11,123 nucleotides of DNA from an uncultured Lachnospiraceae bacterium (GCA_902783095.1 CACZPX010000049.1:1-11123); one strand, 5' to 3'; positions 1 through 7,516 are shown, counted from the first letter of the stretch. Translations and numbers: made by a program. Notes: generated by a model not told the origin, from the letters alone.

Positions 1-1193
1 AGCGCCGCCTCGATCTCCGCACGGTAGCCGTCCGTCACCGCGATCAGGACCATCGCGTCCGCCGGCAGCACGGCCTTTGCGAACGGCCGCACCGCGTGGC
101 CGTACAGGGCGGCGGGATTGCCCGCCGCGTCCGTCACAAGAAAACCTTCTGTCACAAAACCCTGCCGTTCCAGCGCGCGGTATACCTGCCCGGCCAGCAC
201 CCCCGCCCCGTAGATATAGAGCGGACCGCAGCCGCGCAGTCTCTCCGTCAGGCTCTCCTGCAGCAGACCGTCGTAAAAGACGTCCGCCCGCTGCGAACCC
301 GCAAAGAACGTGAACAGATCGCGCTCCGGCCCGGGGGAAAACAGGCTCTCCAGGTCCTCCGTCTCATGCATGTCGCGGTAATAGCGCACCATCTTTTCGT
401 AGAGCCTGGCCAGGTTTTTGTCGATCGCCGCGCCGGACAGGCCGCGGTCCCGCGCAAAGCGCTGCATATGGCAGTAGTCCATGAAATAGCCGTGAAAGTT
501 CTTTGGCGCGGGCTTTGCGGTCATCACCGAGTCCGCCCGGTAGCGCCTGATAAAGAACGGCTTTGCCCAGTACAGGACGCGCGCCGCCGCCAGCACGGCC
601 TCAAAGGCGAAGACCTCGTCCTCGTGCTCCACGCGTACGGGAAAGCGGATGCCCTCCCGCAGCAAAAACGCCCGGTTCCAGAACTGCCGCTGCACGTAGC
701 AGGTCCACTCCTGCTGCGCGATAAAGCGCTCAAACAGCCGCAGACCGGGCTCCGCCTCATGCGGGTAGCTGCCGGTCCGCGCCGCCGGGTAAGAGGCGTG
801 CCGCCTGGCGAGCGCCGCGTCCTCAAAGATCACGCGAGAGTCGAAAAAGATCCCGTCCAGCGCCTCCGCGTCCGCCCGGTCCGCCAGGGCCTCCATGGCC
901 TCCGGCTCGATCATGTCGTCGGAATCCAGAAAGTACACGTACTTTCCCTGCGCCCGCTCCAGTCCCAGATTCCTGCCGTTGCCCTGCCCGCGGTTTTCCG
1001 CAAGATGGATCACCGACACGCGCGGATCCCGCGCCGCATAGGCGTCCAGAATGGCCGGGCAGCCGTCCGGCGAGGCGTCGTCGACGCAGATCACGTCCAG
1101 ATCCCGCAGGGTCTGCGCCAGCACGCTGTCCAGGCAGGCGGGAAGCCAGGGCTCCACCTTATAGACCGGGATGATCACCGTTACACGACTCAT
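1..1193 (-). CDS. GT2 glycosyltransferase with C-terminal Rossmann-like domain (partial, 3' end outside window)
   Basis: This is a family 2 (GT-A fold) glycosyltransferase, predicted to add a sugar from a nucleotide donor to a lipid-linked or surface glycan at the inner face of the membrane. About 397 codons are visible; the C-terminus lies beyond the left edge. The N-terminus reads MSRVTVIIPVYKVE, followed by VDDASPDG (residues 37-44), the nucleotide-binding loop, and FLDSDD (88-93), the DXD metal site. VEHEDEVF (188-195) fits the acceptor/catalytic-base region. From about residue 317 a separate Rossmann-like domain begins with a glycine-rich turn, IYGAGVLAG, and a downstream VLIAVTD strand. 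A similar domain sits in the neighbouring LicD fusion. The ATG overlaps the previous stop as ATGA and has AAAGAGG eight bases upstream, so it is probably translationally coupled. The family is secure; sugar and linkage cannot be read. Confidence 0.9.
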   Translation of the reverse strand, partial: MSRVTVIIPVYKVEPWLPACLDSVLAQTLRDLDVICVDDASPDGCPAILDAYAARDPRVSVIHLAENRGQGNGRNLGLERAQGKYVYFLDSDDMIEPEAMEALADRADAEALDGIFFDSRVIFEDAALARRHASYPAARTGSYPHEAEPGLRLFERFIAQQEWTCYVQRQFWNRAFLLREGIRFPVRVEHEDEVFAFEAVLAAARVLYWAKPFFIRRYRADSVMTAKPAPKNFHGYFMDYCHMQRFARDRGLSGAAIDKNLARLYEKMVRYYRDMHETEDLESLFSPGPERDLFTFFAGSQRADVFYDGLLQESLTERLRGCGPLYIYGAGVLAGQVYRALERQGFVTEGFLVTDAAGNPAALYGHAVRPFAKAVLPADAMVLIAVTDGYRAEIEAA

Positions 1194-4100
1194 AACTGCA
1201 GCCTCTTTCGTATCTCTTCCGCGATCCGCCGGTTCGCAAGCTCGTTCAGATGCGAGGGGACCGCGCCGTACTCGTAGTTTTTGTCCGTAAAATACAGGTC
1301 CGCATCCGCGACCGCGGCCAGCGTATCCGTCCGGATGCGCAGCGCTTCCGGAAAGGCCGCGGCAAACTGCGCGTACCGCCTTGCCAGCAGCGCGTTGTCC
1401 GCGCGGACGGCCTCCGCTTCGGGGAAGGCCCGTTTTTCCTGCAGGTCCCCCGTGCGCTCACACAGATAGTTTTCCAGCAGGACCACCCGCGTGTCCGGGG
1501 ATACGGCCGCCAGGCGCTCCGAAAGATGCGCACAGGCCTGCGCAAACAGGGCGTCCGCCTCCGGGCCGGTCCGGTCGATGCGCCGTCCCGTCTCCCGCTC
1601 TTCGGCGCCGTCCCGCGCGTCGCTCGCGGTGACAAAGCGCCCCTCCCGCTCCCACAGGTCAAAGCGCTCTTCCATCAGGTCAATGAACAGTACCGCCGGC
1701 CGCACCGCCTCCAGGCAGTCCAAAAAGGCCCGCGTCTCCTCCCGCTGCAGCATCATCCCGCGGTAGCGGTTTTTATGACGGACCGCCCGCGCGCCGCCCG
1801 TTCCCGTCAGGCTGACAAGGCTCGAAAAGCCGAACCGCAGCTGCGGCTCGTGCAGCACGGGCAGATGCACCAGGATGCGGCTCAGGTTATAGCCGCCCCA
1901 GGTGATATAGCGCAGATTGCGCGTACCGGGCCAGGTCTTCTGCAGAAAAGCCCGGAAATTTGCCGCCGTCTGAGCCAGGTCCTCCGGCCGCTTGCGGTGA
2001 AACTGCATGGCCAGAATGTCGCTTAAGCGGTACTTGACCACCCGCTCCAGCACGGACCGGTACCTCTCGTACAGCCCCAGCCGCCGGAATTCGCCCAAAA
2101 GGTGCTCCATGGCCTCCACGCCCAGCGTGTTGTTGGGGCTGCCGTCTTTTTTGGCGTAGCCCGTCTCGATCAGCGAGTCCGGGCGGAAGCGCCGGTAATA
2201 ATACAGGGCCTCCGGCACGTTCACGGTCTTTTCGGCGAGCGCCAGTACCAGCGCGTACACCGCGGGGGATTCAAAGGCGCAGTCCGGCAGGCGCACGCCG
2301 TTATCCATCCACAGGGAGCGCCTGGAGATGGCCTTATAGGTCGCCGTGGGGCCGTATATCATATGTTCCTCCCTGGTCCAGGGCACGCCCAGGGTCCCGC
2401 CGCAGCTGCGGAAGATCTTCTTTCCGCTGCGGCCGTCCACGCGCCACAGGTCGCACTCGGCAAAGTCCGCCCCCGCCGTGACCGCGGCCGTGTGCAGCTT
2501 TTCCAGATACGTCACGTCCAGCCAGTCATCCGGGTCCGCAAATGCGAGGAACCGGCCGCGCGCCCGCTCGATCCCCAGGTTCCGGGCGGAGGAGACCCCG
2601 CCGTTTTCCTTGTGAAAAACGCGCACGCGCGCGTCCCGTTCCGCGTAAGCGTCGCAGCGCGCGCCGGAGCCGTCCGTGGAGCCGTCGTCGATCAGCAGCA
2701 CCTCAAAGTCGGAAAACGTCTGCGCCAGTACGCTCTCCATGCACGCGTCCAGATACTCCGCCACGTTGTATACGGGCAGGATCACGGAGATCTCCGTCGC
2801 CCGTTCTGTCCCGTCCGCCTCTTCCCGGCAAAACGCCCTAAGCCTTTGCATGCAGTCCTCCAGCAGTTCCCGCTCCGCGGCGGTAAAGCCGGCGGCGTCA
2901 AACTGTGCCGCCGTCAGGAAATTTCTCTCGTCCAGCACCTCGCCGTACAGCGCGGACCGCGCGTAGATCCGGCAGTGCAGCGCCGGCTCCCCCCGCACGA
3001 CCGCAAGGGCCAGGCGGTGCAGGCCGTCTATCACCCGGCCGTCCTCATCCAGAAGGATGGGCCGTTCCGGGTCGAACCCGTTTCTTTCGATATCGTCCGC
3101 CAGCCGCGCAAAGCGCTCCAGCCGCGCCGCCGCCGTCTTTTCGCCGCAGAACAGGCGAAGCGCCTTCTGATAGACCGATGCGCCCAGCGGGTCCCCAAAG
3201 CGCAGCGCCCGCAGTCCGGCCAGCCGCGCCGCGATCCAGTACCGTCCGGGCGGCTGCCGCCGCAGGATCCCGGCCGGCGTCAGGACCGCGTCCCGCGCGA
3301 GCGGTTCCCCGTACAGCAGGTCCGGCAGCACGTCCGTCACCGGCAGGACGTTTCGTCCCTCCAGCACACGGTCCTCTGTCAGTTTGGCCGCCACCGCCTC
3401 GTGGACCGCCAATAACAGCACGCCCCGCTGCGCAGCCGGCCGCGCCGTGTAGTCCCGCAGCGCCTGCACCGGCCGCCCGCAAAAAGTCTTTCGCTCCGGT
3501 GCCGTCTCCACAAAGCCCTCTATGCGGTCCGTCAGCCCGTTTCGCTCCAGCGCGCGCCAGAGCACGCCGGCCGTGTAACCCGTGCCGAATATTTGGACCG
3601 GACCGGTAAAGAGCGCCTGCGCAAATGCCCGGCAGCTTTCCGGCACCGCGTCCGGCAAAAGCCGCAGCCGGCTCACAGGGTGGGTCTTTCTCTGTCCGGG
3701 CGGCGGAAGTCTGCGGTAGTCTCCGTATTTGAACGTCAGATAGGCCTCCGCATCCCGTATGCCGTAAAACGGCCGCCCCTCAAATTCGTAGATCCTGCGG
3801 TGCCGGTACCAGTCCGTCCGGTACCCGTACGCCGCGTTGGGCGTCGGGAACGTTAAAATGCGCACGAACCCGCTGTCCCCGTATTTTCGGGACCGGCTGA
3901 TGAGCCGGTGATAGACCGCCTTTGCCCGCCGCTCCGGGATCCGATCCAGCAGCCGGTACCAGGCGCGCAGCGCGGCGTTTTTTGCGCTCACCTTCCCGGC
4001 CCCGGCCCAGAGCAGCTTGCGGACCACAAAGCAGGCCATGTTCCAGAAGGCGCGCCCGGCCTTGCTTTTGGGCACGGGATCCAGCGGAAAGACGTCCAAA

Positions 4101-4522
4101 AAGACGCCCTGAAAGTACGGCATGTGTTCCTGCCCTGCGCGCAGGAACAGGGTATCCTTCCGGCGCAGCTTGCCGTAGCCCCAGCGGTAGCCAGGCGTCC
4201 GCACGTCGTCCTGAAATGCAAAGCGCGACGGGTCCAGCTCCCTGCGGCAGGCCTGTACAAAGCGTTCATAATCCCCGCGAAAAAGCGCGATATCCGCGTC
4301 GTCGTCCCAGGGGATGAACCCCCTGTGGCGCACCGCGCCCAGCAGCGTGCCGGCGATGATCACGTAGGGGATGCCGTATTTCCTGCAGATGCGGTCCGCC
4401 TCTCCCAAAAGCTCCAGTTCGGTAAACTGCAGGGTGCGCAGCTGTTCCGGCGTCAGCGAAACAGGGGCCTGCCGCCTGTTTTTTTCGCGGTCTCCGCCGC
4501 CGCGTACGCGCCGCGGCCTCAT
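1190..4522 (-). CDS. Multidomain glycan-modifying protein: LicD - Rossmann-like - ParB/Srx-like - GT2 - DUF6270/SGNH-like
   Basis: A 1110-residue fusion with no predicted membrane segment. Residues 24-275 are a LicD-type nucleotidyltransferase/phosphotransferase domain: AGTLLGAVRHRGFIPWDDD at 57-75, with D73, D74, D75 and D77 as likely metal ligands. LicD proteins transfer phosphocholine or polyol phosphate from CDP donors to surface glycans. Residues 308-400 look Rossmann-like (IFGTGYTAG 311-319). Residues 472-520 resemble a ParB/sulfiredoxin-like module (NGFDPERPILL then DGLHRLA at 499-505). Residues 576 to about 800 are a GT2 domain (ILPVYN, DDGSTDG 612-618, ADPDD 662-666). Residues 872-1108 resemble DUF6270, an SGNH-hydrolase-like domain (LFIDLMEERFDL 945-956; YFTD then PSHLNE near the end). 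The start at 4522 is chosen because it gives an ATGA overlap with the upstream gene and GGAGG eight bases before it. A longer in-frame ATG at 4624 only adds 34 residues of low-complexity sequence inside the neighbour. LicD and GT2 calls are firm; the three other domains are motif-level inference. Confidence 0.9.
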   Translation of the reverse strand: MRPRRVRGGGDREKNRRQAPVSLTPEQLRTLQFTELELLGEADRICRKYGIPYVIIAGTLLGAVRHRGFIPWDDDADIALFRGDYERFVQACRRELDPSRFAFQDDVRTPGYRWGYGKLRRKDTLFLRAGQEHMPYFQGVFLDVFPLDPVPKSKAGRAFWNMACFVVRKLLWAGAGKVSAKNAALRAWYRLLDRIPERRAKAVYHRLISRSRKYGDSGFVRILTFPTPNAAYGYRTDWYRHRRIYEFEGRPFYGIRDAEAYLTFKYGDYRRLPPPGQRKTHPVSRLRLLPDAVPESCRAFAQALFTGPVQIFGTGYTAGVLWRALERNGLTDRIEGFVETAPERKTFCGRPVQALRDYTARPAAQRGVLLLAVHEAVAAKLTEDRVLEGRNVLPVTDVLPDLLYGEPLARDAVLTPAGILRRQPPGRYWIAARLAGLRALRFGDPLGASVYQKALRLFCGEKTAAARLERFARLADDIERNGFDPERPILLDEDGRVIDGLHRLALAVVRGEPALHCRIYARSALYGEVLDERNFLTAAQFDAAGFTAAERELLEDCMQRLRAFCREEADGTERATEISVILPVYNVAEYLDACMESVLAQTFSDFEVLLIDDGSTDGSGARCDAYAERDARVRVFHKENGGVSSARNLGIERARGRFLAFADPDDWLDVTYLEKLHTAAVTAGADFAECDLWRVDGRSGKKIFRSCGGTLGVPWTREEHMIYGPTATYKAISRRSLWMDNGVRLPDCAFESPAVYALVLALAEKTVNVPEALYYYRRFRPDSLIETGYAKKDGSPNNTLGVEAMEHLLGEFRRLGLYERYRSVLERVVKYRLSDILAMQFHRKRPEDLAQTAANFRAFLQKTWPGTRNLRYITWGGYNLSRILVHLPVLHEPQLRFGFSSLVSLTGTGGARAVRHKNRYRGMMLQREETRAFLDCLEAVRPAVLFIDLMEERFDLWEREGRFVTASDARDGAEERETGRRIDRTGPEADALFAQACAHLSERLAAVSPDTRVVLLENYLCERTGDLQEKRAFPEAEAVRADNALLARRYAQFAAAFPEALRIRTDTLAAVADADLYFTDKNYEYGAVPSHLNELANRRIAEEIRKRLQL

Positions 4523-5193
4523 TCCCCCTGCCTCCGCATCATGGCGCCGACCGTCGCCGCCATGATCTTTAAGTCCACGCGCGTGGAACGTTCCCGGATA
4601 TACTTTAAGTCCAGTTCCACCCACTCGGAAAAGGGCAGGTCGTTGCGGTGCGGCATGATCTGCCAGTACCCGGTGATCCCCGGCCGCACGGCCAGGCGCC
4701 GCCGCTCTTTTGCGGAATACTGCGCGGCCTCCCGCGGCACCGGCGGCCGCGGCCCCACGATGGACATATTGCCCTTTAACACGTTTAAAAACTGCGGCAG
4801 CTCGTCCAGGCCGGTCTCCCGCAAAAGGCGCCCCACGCGGGTGACGCGGGGGTCGTTTTTCATCTTAAAGGCGGCGCCGTGCACCTCGTTGTGCGGCAGC
4901 AGCTCGTCCAGCTCCGCCTCCGCGCCTGCCTTCATGGTCCGCAGCTTATACAGCCGAAACGGCACGCCGCTCTTTCCGACGCGCGTCTGCACATAAAAAG
5001 GACCCGCATGCGGGTCGTCCAACACGATCAGCAGTGCGAGCAGCAGGATCAGCGGAGACAGCAAAACCAGGACCGCCACGGAAAAGGTCCGGTCGATCAG
5101 CTGTTTTCTTATAAAATAGGCGGCTGTCCCTCCGTACGTAAACTTATCCTTCCAATCCATGGTTTTTGCCGTATAATCATACCGGTCAGGCAT
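4519..5193 (-). CDS. Undecaprenyl-phosphate sugar phosphotransferase (small monotopic PGT, bacterial sugar transferase family)
   Basis: This 224-residue enzyme is predicted to transfer a sugar 1-phosphate from a UDP-sugar to undecaprenyl phosphate, the first membrane step of polysaccharide or glycoconjugate assembly. It has the minimal PglC-like layout and lacks the four-helix N-terminal region of WbaP-type enzymes. One hydrophobic segment spans about residues 35-58, with a Ser-Pro break (46-47) typical of the re-entrant helix. Then come FYVQTRVGKSG (66-76), FRLYKLRTM (79-87), the DELPQ motif with the catalytic Asp130-Glu131 pair, VGPRPP (146-151) and RPGITGYWQI (170-179). It is first gene of the minus-strand operon, with a promoter candidate immediately upstream and AGGGA five bases before the ATG. 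Its stop overlaps the start of the LicD fusion. The sugar is not readable; such enzymes commonly use UDP-GalNAc, UDP-Glc or diacetylated amino sugars. Confidence 0.95.
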   Translation of the reverse strand: MPDRYDYTAKTMDWKDKFTYGGTAAYFIRKQLIDRTFSVAVLVLLSPLILLLALLIVLDDPHAGPFYVQTRVGKSGVPFRLYKLRTMKAGAEAELDELLPHNEVHGAAFKMKNDPRVTRVGRLLRETGLDELPQFLNVLKGNMSIVGPRPPVPREAAQYSAKERRRLAVRPGITGYWQIMPHRNDLPFSEWVELDLKYIRERSTRVDLKIMAATVGAMMRRQGE

Positions 5194-5212
5194 TTTATCC
5201 CTGTCCGTCAGG

Positions 5213-5228
5213 ATTAAAATATTTTAAT
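5213..5228. promoter_or_regulatory. 16-bp perfect palindrome over the -10 box, possible operator
   Basis: The half site ATTAAAAT is followed directly by its exact reverse complement ATTTTAAT. It lies across the predicted -10 and start site of the minus-strand glycan operon, where a bound repressor would block transcription. An AT-only palindrome in an AT-rich stretch can arise by chance, so the operator role is inference. Confidence 0.3.
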
Positions 5229-5249
5229 ATATCGTATTGATTATGTAAA
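5221..5249 (-). promoter_or_regulatory. Predicted sigma-A-type promoter of the glycan operon
   Basis: On the minus strand TTTACA (5249-5244) is followed by a 17-base spacer and TAAAAT (5226-5221). The predicted start site near 5214 leaves about 20 bases of leader before the ATG at 5193. The surrounding sequence is much more AT-rich than the rest of the window. A perfect 16-bp palindrome (5213-5228) covers the -10 hexamer. Confidence 0.5.
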
Positions 5250-5266
5250 GAATCGCAAAAGATATT
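5237..5266 (+). promoter_or_regulatory. Weak candidate promoter for the cytidylyltransferase gene
   Basis: TTGATT (5237-5242) lies 18 bases before GATATT (5261-5266), on the plus strand. The -10 match is only four of six, and the predicted start would give a leader of about 50 bases. It overlaps the opposing promoter at 5221-5249, so if both are used they would compete for polymerase. Other alignments in this AT-rich region are possible. Confidence 0.25.
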
Positions 5267-5326
5267 ATACAAATTGTGAAAATATGTCTTTTTCGCGACA
5301 AATATGCGTCATAGGGGGATTTTTTG

Positions 5327-5758
5327 ATGGATAAAACATCCGCACAGGCAGTGGTCGGCTATCTGTCCGGCACCTTTGACCTGTTCCATATCGGTCATCT
5401 GAATATCATCCGCCGCGCAAAGGCACAGTGCGGCCGGCTGATCGTCGGCGTGCACGAGACGCCGTCCTTTAAGGGGAAAGCGGACACGGTGATCCCGTTT
5501 GCGGAACGGCTGGAGATCGTCCGCGCCTGCCGCTATGTGGACGAGGCCGTGACCGCCAGCGACGAGGACACGCAGGACTGGGAACGTTTTCATTTTCAGA
5601 AACTCTTTGTGGGGACCGACTATCTGCACTCGGAGCGCTTTGCGCGCTACGAGGCCTTCTTTGCGGACAAGGGCGTGGAGATCGTCTATCTGCCCTATAC
5701 GCAGCAGACCAGCAGCACCCGGATCCGGGCGCTCATCGACGCCCGCCTTACAGAATAG
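5327..5758 (+). CDS. tagD: TagD-like glycerol-3-phosphate cytidylyltransferase family protein
   Basis: A 143-residue nucleotidyltransferase of the HxGH superfamily, close in length to TagD/GCT (about 130 residues), which makes CDP-glycerol from CTP and glycerol 3-phosphate in the cytoplasm. GTFDLFHIGHL (15-25) carries the HIGH signature. PFAERLEIV (57-65), FVGTDY (94-99) and YLPYTQQTSSTRIR (121-134) correspond to the later conserved blocks, with SSTRIR in place of the usual GISTT. The ATG at 5327 is preferred over a TTG at 5324, since AGGGGGA (5313-5319) lies at good distance. It is divergent from the glycan operon, whose LicD domain would need a CDP-activated donor. The substrate could be glycerol phosphate, another polyol phosphate or an amino-alcohol phosphate; sequence alone does not settle it. 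The symbol marks family, not proven function. Confidence 0.8.
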   Translation: MDKTSAQAVVGYLSGTFDLFHIGHLNIIRRAKAQCGRLIVGVHETPSFKGKADTVIPFAERLEIVRACRYVDEAVTASDEDTQDWERFHFQKLFVGTDYLHSERFARYEAFFADKGVEIVYLPYTQQTSSTRIRALIDARLTE

Positions 5759-5777
5759 GACGGCCGTCCGGCCGTCC
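5758..5777. terminator. GC-rich hairpin between convergent genes
   Basis: GGACGGCC and GGCCGTCC form a perfect 8-bp stem around a 4-base loop, in the 21-bp gap between the ends of the cytidylyltransferase and recJ genes. A convergent position suits a bidirectional terminator, but no T-run follows on either strand, so intrinsic termination is uncertain. It may instead stabilise the 3' ends of the mRNAs. Confidence 0.4.
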
Positions 5778-5779
5778 CG

Positions 5780-7516
5780 TCAGTCAAATCGCGCTTCGTT
5801 TACGATCATCTGAATGCGGCCCTCTCCGTAGCTGTTGAGCTCCAGCTGCCCGTAAAACGTGGCGGCGCCTGCCGTCTGCGCAAACGCGCGCGCCTCTTCC
5901 GCGCGGTTCCACCACACCGCTTCCACTTCCTTGCGGTCCGCGGAGCGCTGCGCCGTGACGAACTTCGCGTGACGCTCCGAGCCGTCCCGTCCGTACAGGG
6001 CCACAAAGCGCGGCGCTTCCATCCGCAGCGCGATGTGCGGCGCCTCAAAGCCGGGGCCGAAGGGCATCAGCGCATGCACCGCTTCCGTCAGTTCTTCCAC
6101 CGTCTTTACCGACAGCGCTTCCGGCGCAAAGAAAAAGTCCGCCGGCTTTTCCGCGGCCGCCTGACTCCCCGCCTCCGGCAGGCCAAGCGTCCGCAGCGCC
6201 TCTTCTTTCAGCAGTTCCCGCAGCCTTTCGATATCCGTGCCGGCCAGCGACAGGCCGGCGGCCATGGGATGCCCGCCCGACTGCACAAAGTCACGGTGCG
6301 CGGTCAGCGCCGCGAACAGGTCGAAGCCCTCCACGGAGCGCGCCGAGCCCTTGTACTGCGCGGGATCCCCCGCCACGGGGGAGAGGACCGCCGCCGGTAC
6401 GCCGTAGCGCTCCGTCAGATGAGAGGCCGTAAGGCCGTTGATGCCCTCGCGGAAGCCCGGGTCCGCCAGCAGGATAAAGGGCTCCCGCTCCGCGCCGCGT
6501 GCCGCCGCCAGGCGGAAGGCCAGCGCATCGTCCTCCCGGCACATCTGCCGGCGCAGTTCGTTGAGCTCCAAAAGGTGGTCGACGGCCGCCGCGCAGCGGT
6601 CCGTCCGGCCGCGGTAGTACTGCACGAACACCAGCAGGGCGCTCTTGGCCGAGCCGGTCACGCGGCTGCTCGCGTTGATCATCGGGCCGTAGCGGTAGCC
6701 GATGGCGTCGTCGGTGATCGTCTCCCGGCGCACGCCGCAGCGATCGTGCAGAAAGCCCCATACGCCGCGTCCCGCGCGGATCAGGTCCAGGCCGCGCCGC
6801 GCCACATAGTGGTTGGCCGCGGTCATCGGCACGGCGTCCGTAACGGTCGCGAAGCCCGCAAAACCGTATAATTCCTCCAAAAAGGCGGTCTCCCGCTCCG
6901 CGAGGCCCAGCCGCCCGTACAGTTCCGTGATCACGCGGCGGGCCAGTTCCGCCCCGCAGAAGAGTTCCGGCGCCGTCCCGGCCGCCTCGTCCGCGGCCCG
7001 CTGCGCCAGGCTCTTTTCATCCACCGCGATACAGCCGTCGGGCAGCGGCACCGCCTGGCCGTGGTGATCCGTCACCAGCACGCGCACGCCGCGCGCCGCC
7101 GCGTACGCGACCGCCTCCCCCGCGCTGATGCCGTTGTCGCAGGTGAGGACCACCTGCGTGTCCGGGCAGGCCGAAAGCATCTTCTGCATGCTCTCCGGCG
7201 TGATGGTATAGCCGTCTTCAAAGCGGTTGTTGACGTAGCAGCGCACGTGCCCGGGGATCAGGCGGTCCAGTCCCGCGAACAGGATATAGACGGCCATCAC
7301 GCCGTCCGCGTCGTAGTCGCCGTAAACGGTGACGTTCTGCGCCTTTCTTACGGCCTGCTCCAGTTCGGAGAGCAGCGCTTCCCCGCCGCACAGATCCGCG
7401 ACGCGGCGCAGGTCCTTTTCGGAAAAGTTCAGAAAATTTTTCGCGGCCTCCGCCGTCGCAAAGCCGCGTTTTTTCAGGATCTCCACTATATAAGGGTTTT
7501 TGATCTCGTTCATCAT
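5780..7516 (-). CDS. recJ: RecJ-family single-stranded-DNA exonuclease (DHH/DHHA1)
   Basis: A 578-residue cytoplasmic 5'-3' single-strand DNA exonuclease, acting in recombination and repair of damaged forks. The DHH phosphoesterase motifs are complete: YGDYDADG (65-72), TCDNGI (125-130), VTDHHG (148-153) and VTDAVP (225-230), together supplying the metal-binding aspartates and histidines. GPMINASSR (277-285), the region around residues 352-375 (FREGINGLTASHLTERYG) and GGHPMAAG (414-421) match the RecJ core and DHHA1 domain. The remaining roughly 110 C-terminal residues fit the oligonucleotide-binding part. Length is within the normal RecJ range. The start is ATGATG (7516-7511); no Shine-Dalgarno precedes it and no alternative in-frame start exists before a stop at 7552. 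The predicted start site sits at the ATG. It is divergent from an SOS-controlled polymerase operon. It may be a second RecJ paralogue rather than the housekeeping copy; this cannot be judged from the window. Confidence 0.93.
   Translation of the reverse strand: MMNEIKNPYIVEILKKRGFATAEAAKNFLNFSEKDLRRVADLCGGEALLSELEQAVRKAQNVTVYGDYDADGVMAVYILFAGLDRLIPGHVRCYVNNRFEDGYTITPESMQKMLSACPDTQVVLTCDNGISAGEAVAYAAARGVRVLVTDHHGQAVPLPDGCIAVDEKSLAQRAADEAAGTAPELFCGAELARRVITELYGRLGLAERETAFLEELYGFAGFATVTDAVPMTAANHYVARRGLDLIRAGRGVWGFLHDRCGVRRETITDDAIGYRYGPMINASSRVTGSAKSALLVFVQYYRGRTDRCAAAVDHLLELNELRRQMCREDDALAFRLAAARGAEREPFILLADPGFREGINGLTASHLTERYGVPAAVLSPVAGDPAQYKGSARSVEGFDLFAALTAHRDFVQSGGHPMAAGLSLAGTDIERLRELLKEEALRTLGLPEAGSQAAAEKPADFFFAPEALSVKTVEELTEAVHALMPFGPGFEAPHIALRMEAPRFVALYGRDGSERHAKFVTAQRSADRKEVEAVWWNRAEEARAFAQTAGAATFYGQLELNSYGEGRIQMIVNEARFD

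Noticed and set aside
96..1277. Long plus-strand reading frame of 393 codons
   Set aside because: It is antisense to the GT2 gene and reads as Arg/Val/His/Leu-rich sequence with no recognisable domain, as expected opposite a GC-rich gene.
2102..3415. Long plus-strand reading frame of 437 codons
   Set aside because: Antisense to the LicD fusion, whose domain motifs are certain. Composition is typical of a GC-rich shadow frame.
4523..4624. Longer start for the LicD fusion (ATG at 4624, 34 extra residues)
   Set aside because: The extra residues read as Gly/Arg/His-rich noise lying inside the phosphoglycosyl transferase gene. The ATG at 4522 has GGAGG at ideal spacing and an ATGA overlap, like the next junction.
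3908..4996. Plus-strand reading frame of 362 codons
   Set aside because: Spans the antisense of two real genes across their junction and has no domain motif or ribosome site.
5324..5326. TTG start one codon before the cytidylyltransferase ATG
   Set aside because: The ATG at 5327 has better spacing from the GGGGG ribosome site, and the family motif begins 15 residues later either way.
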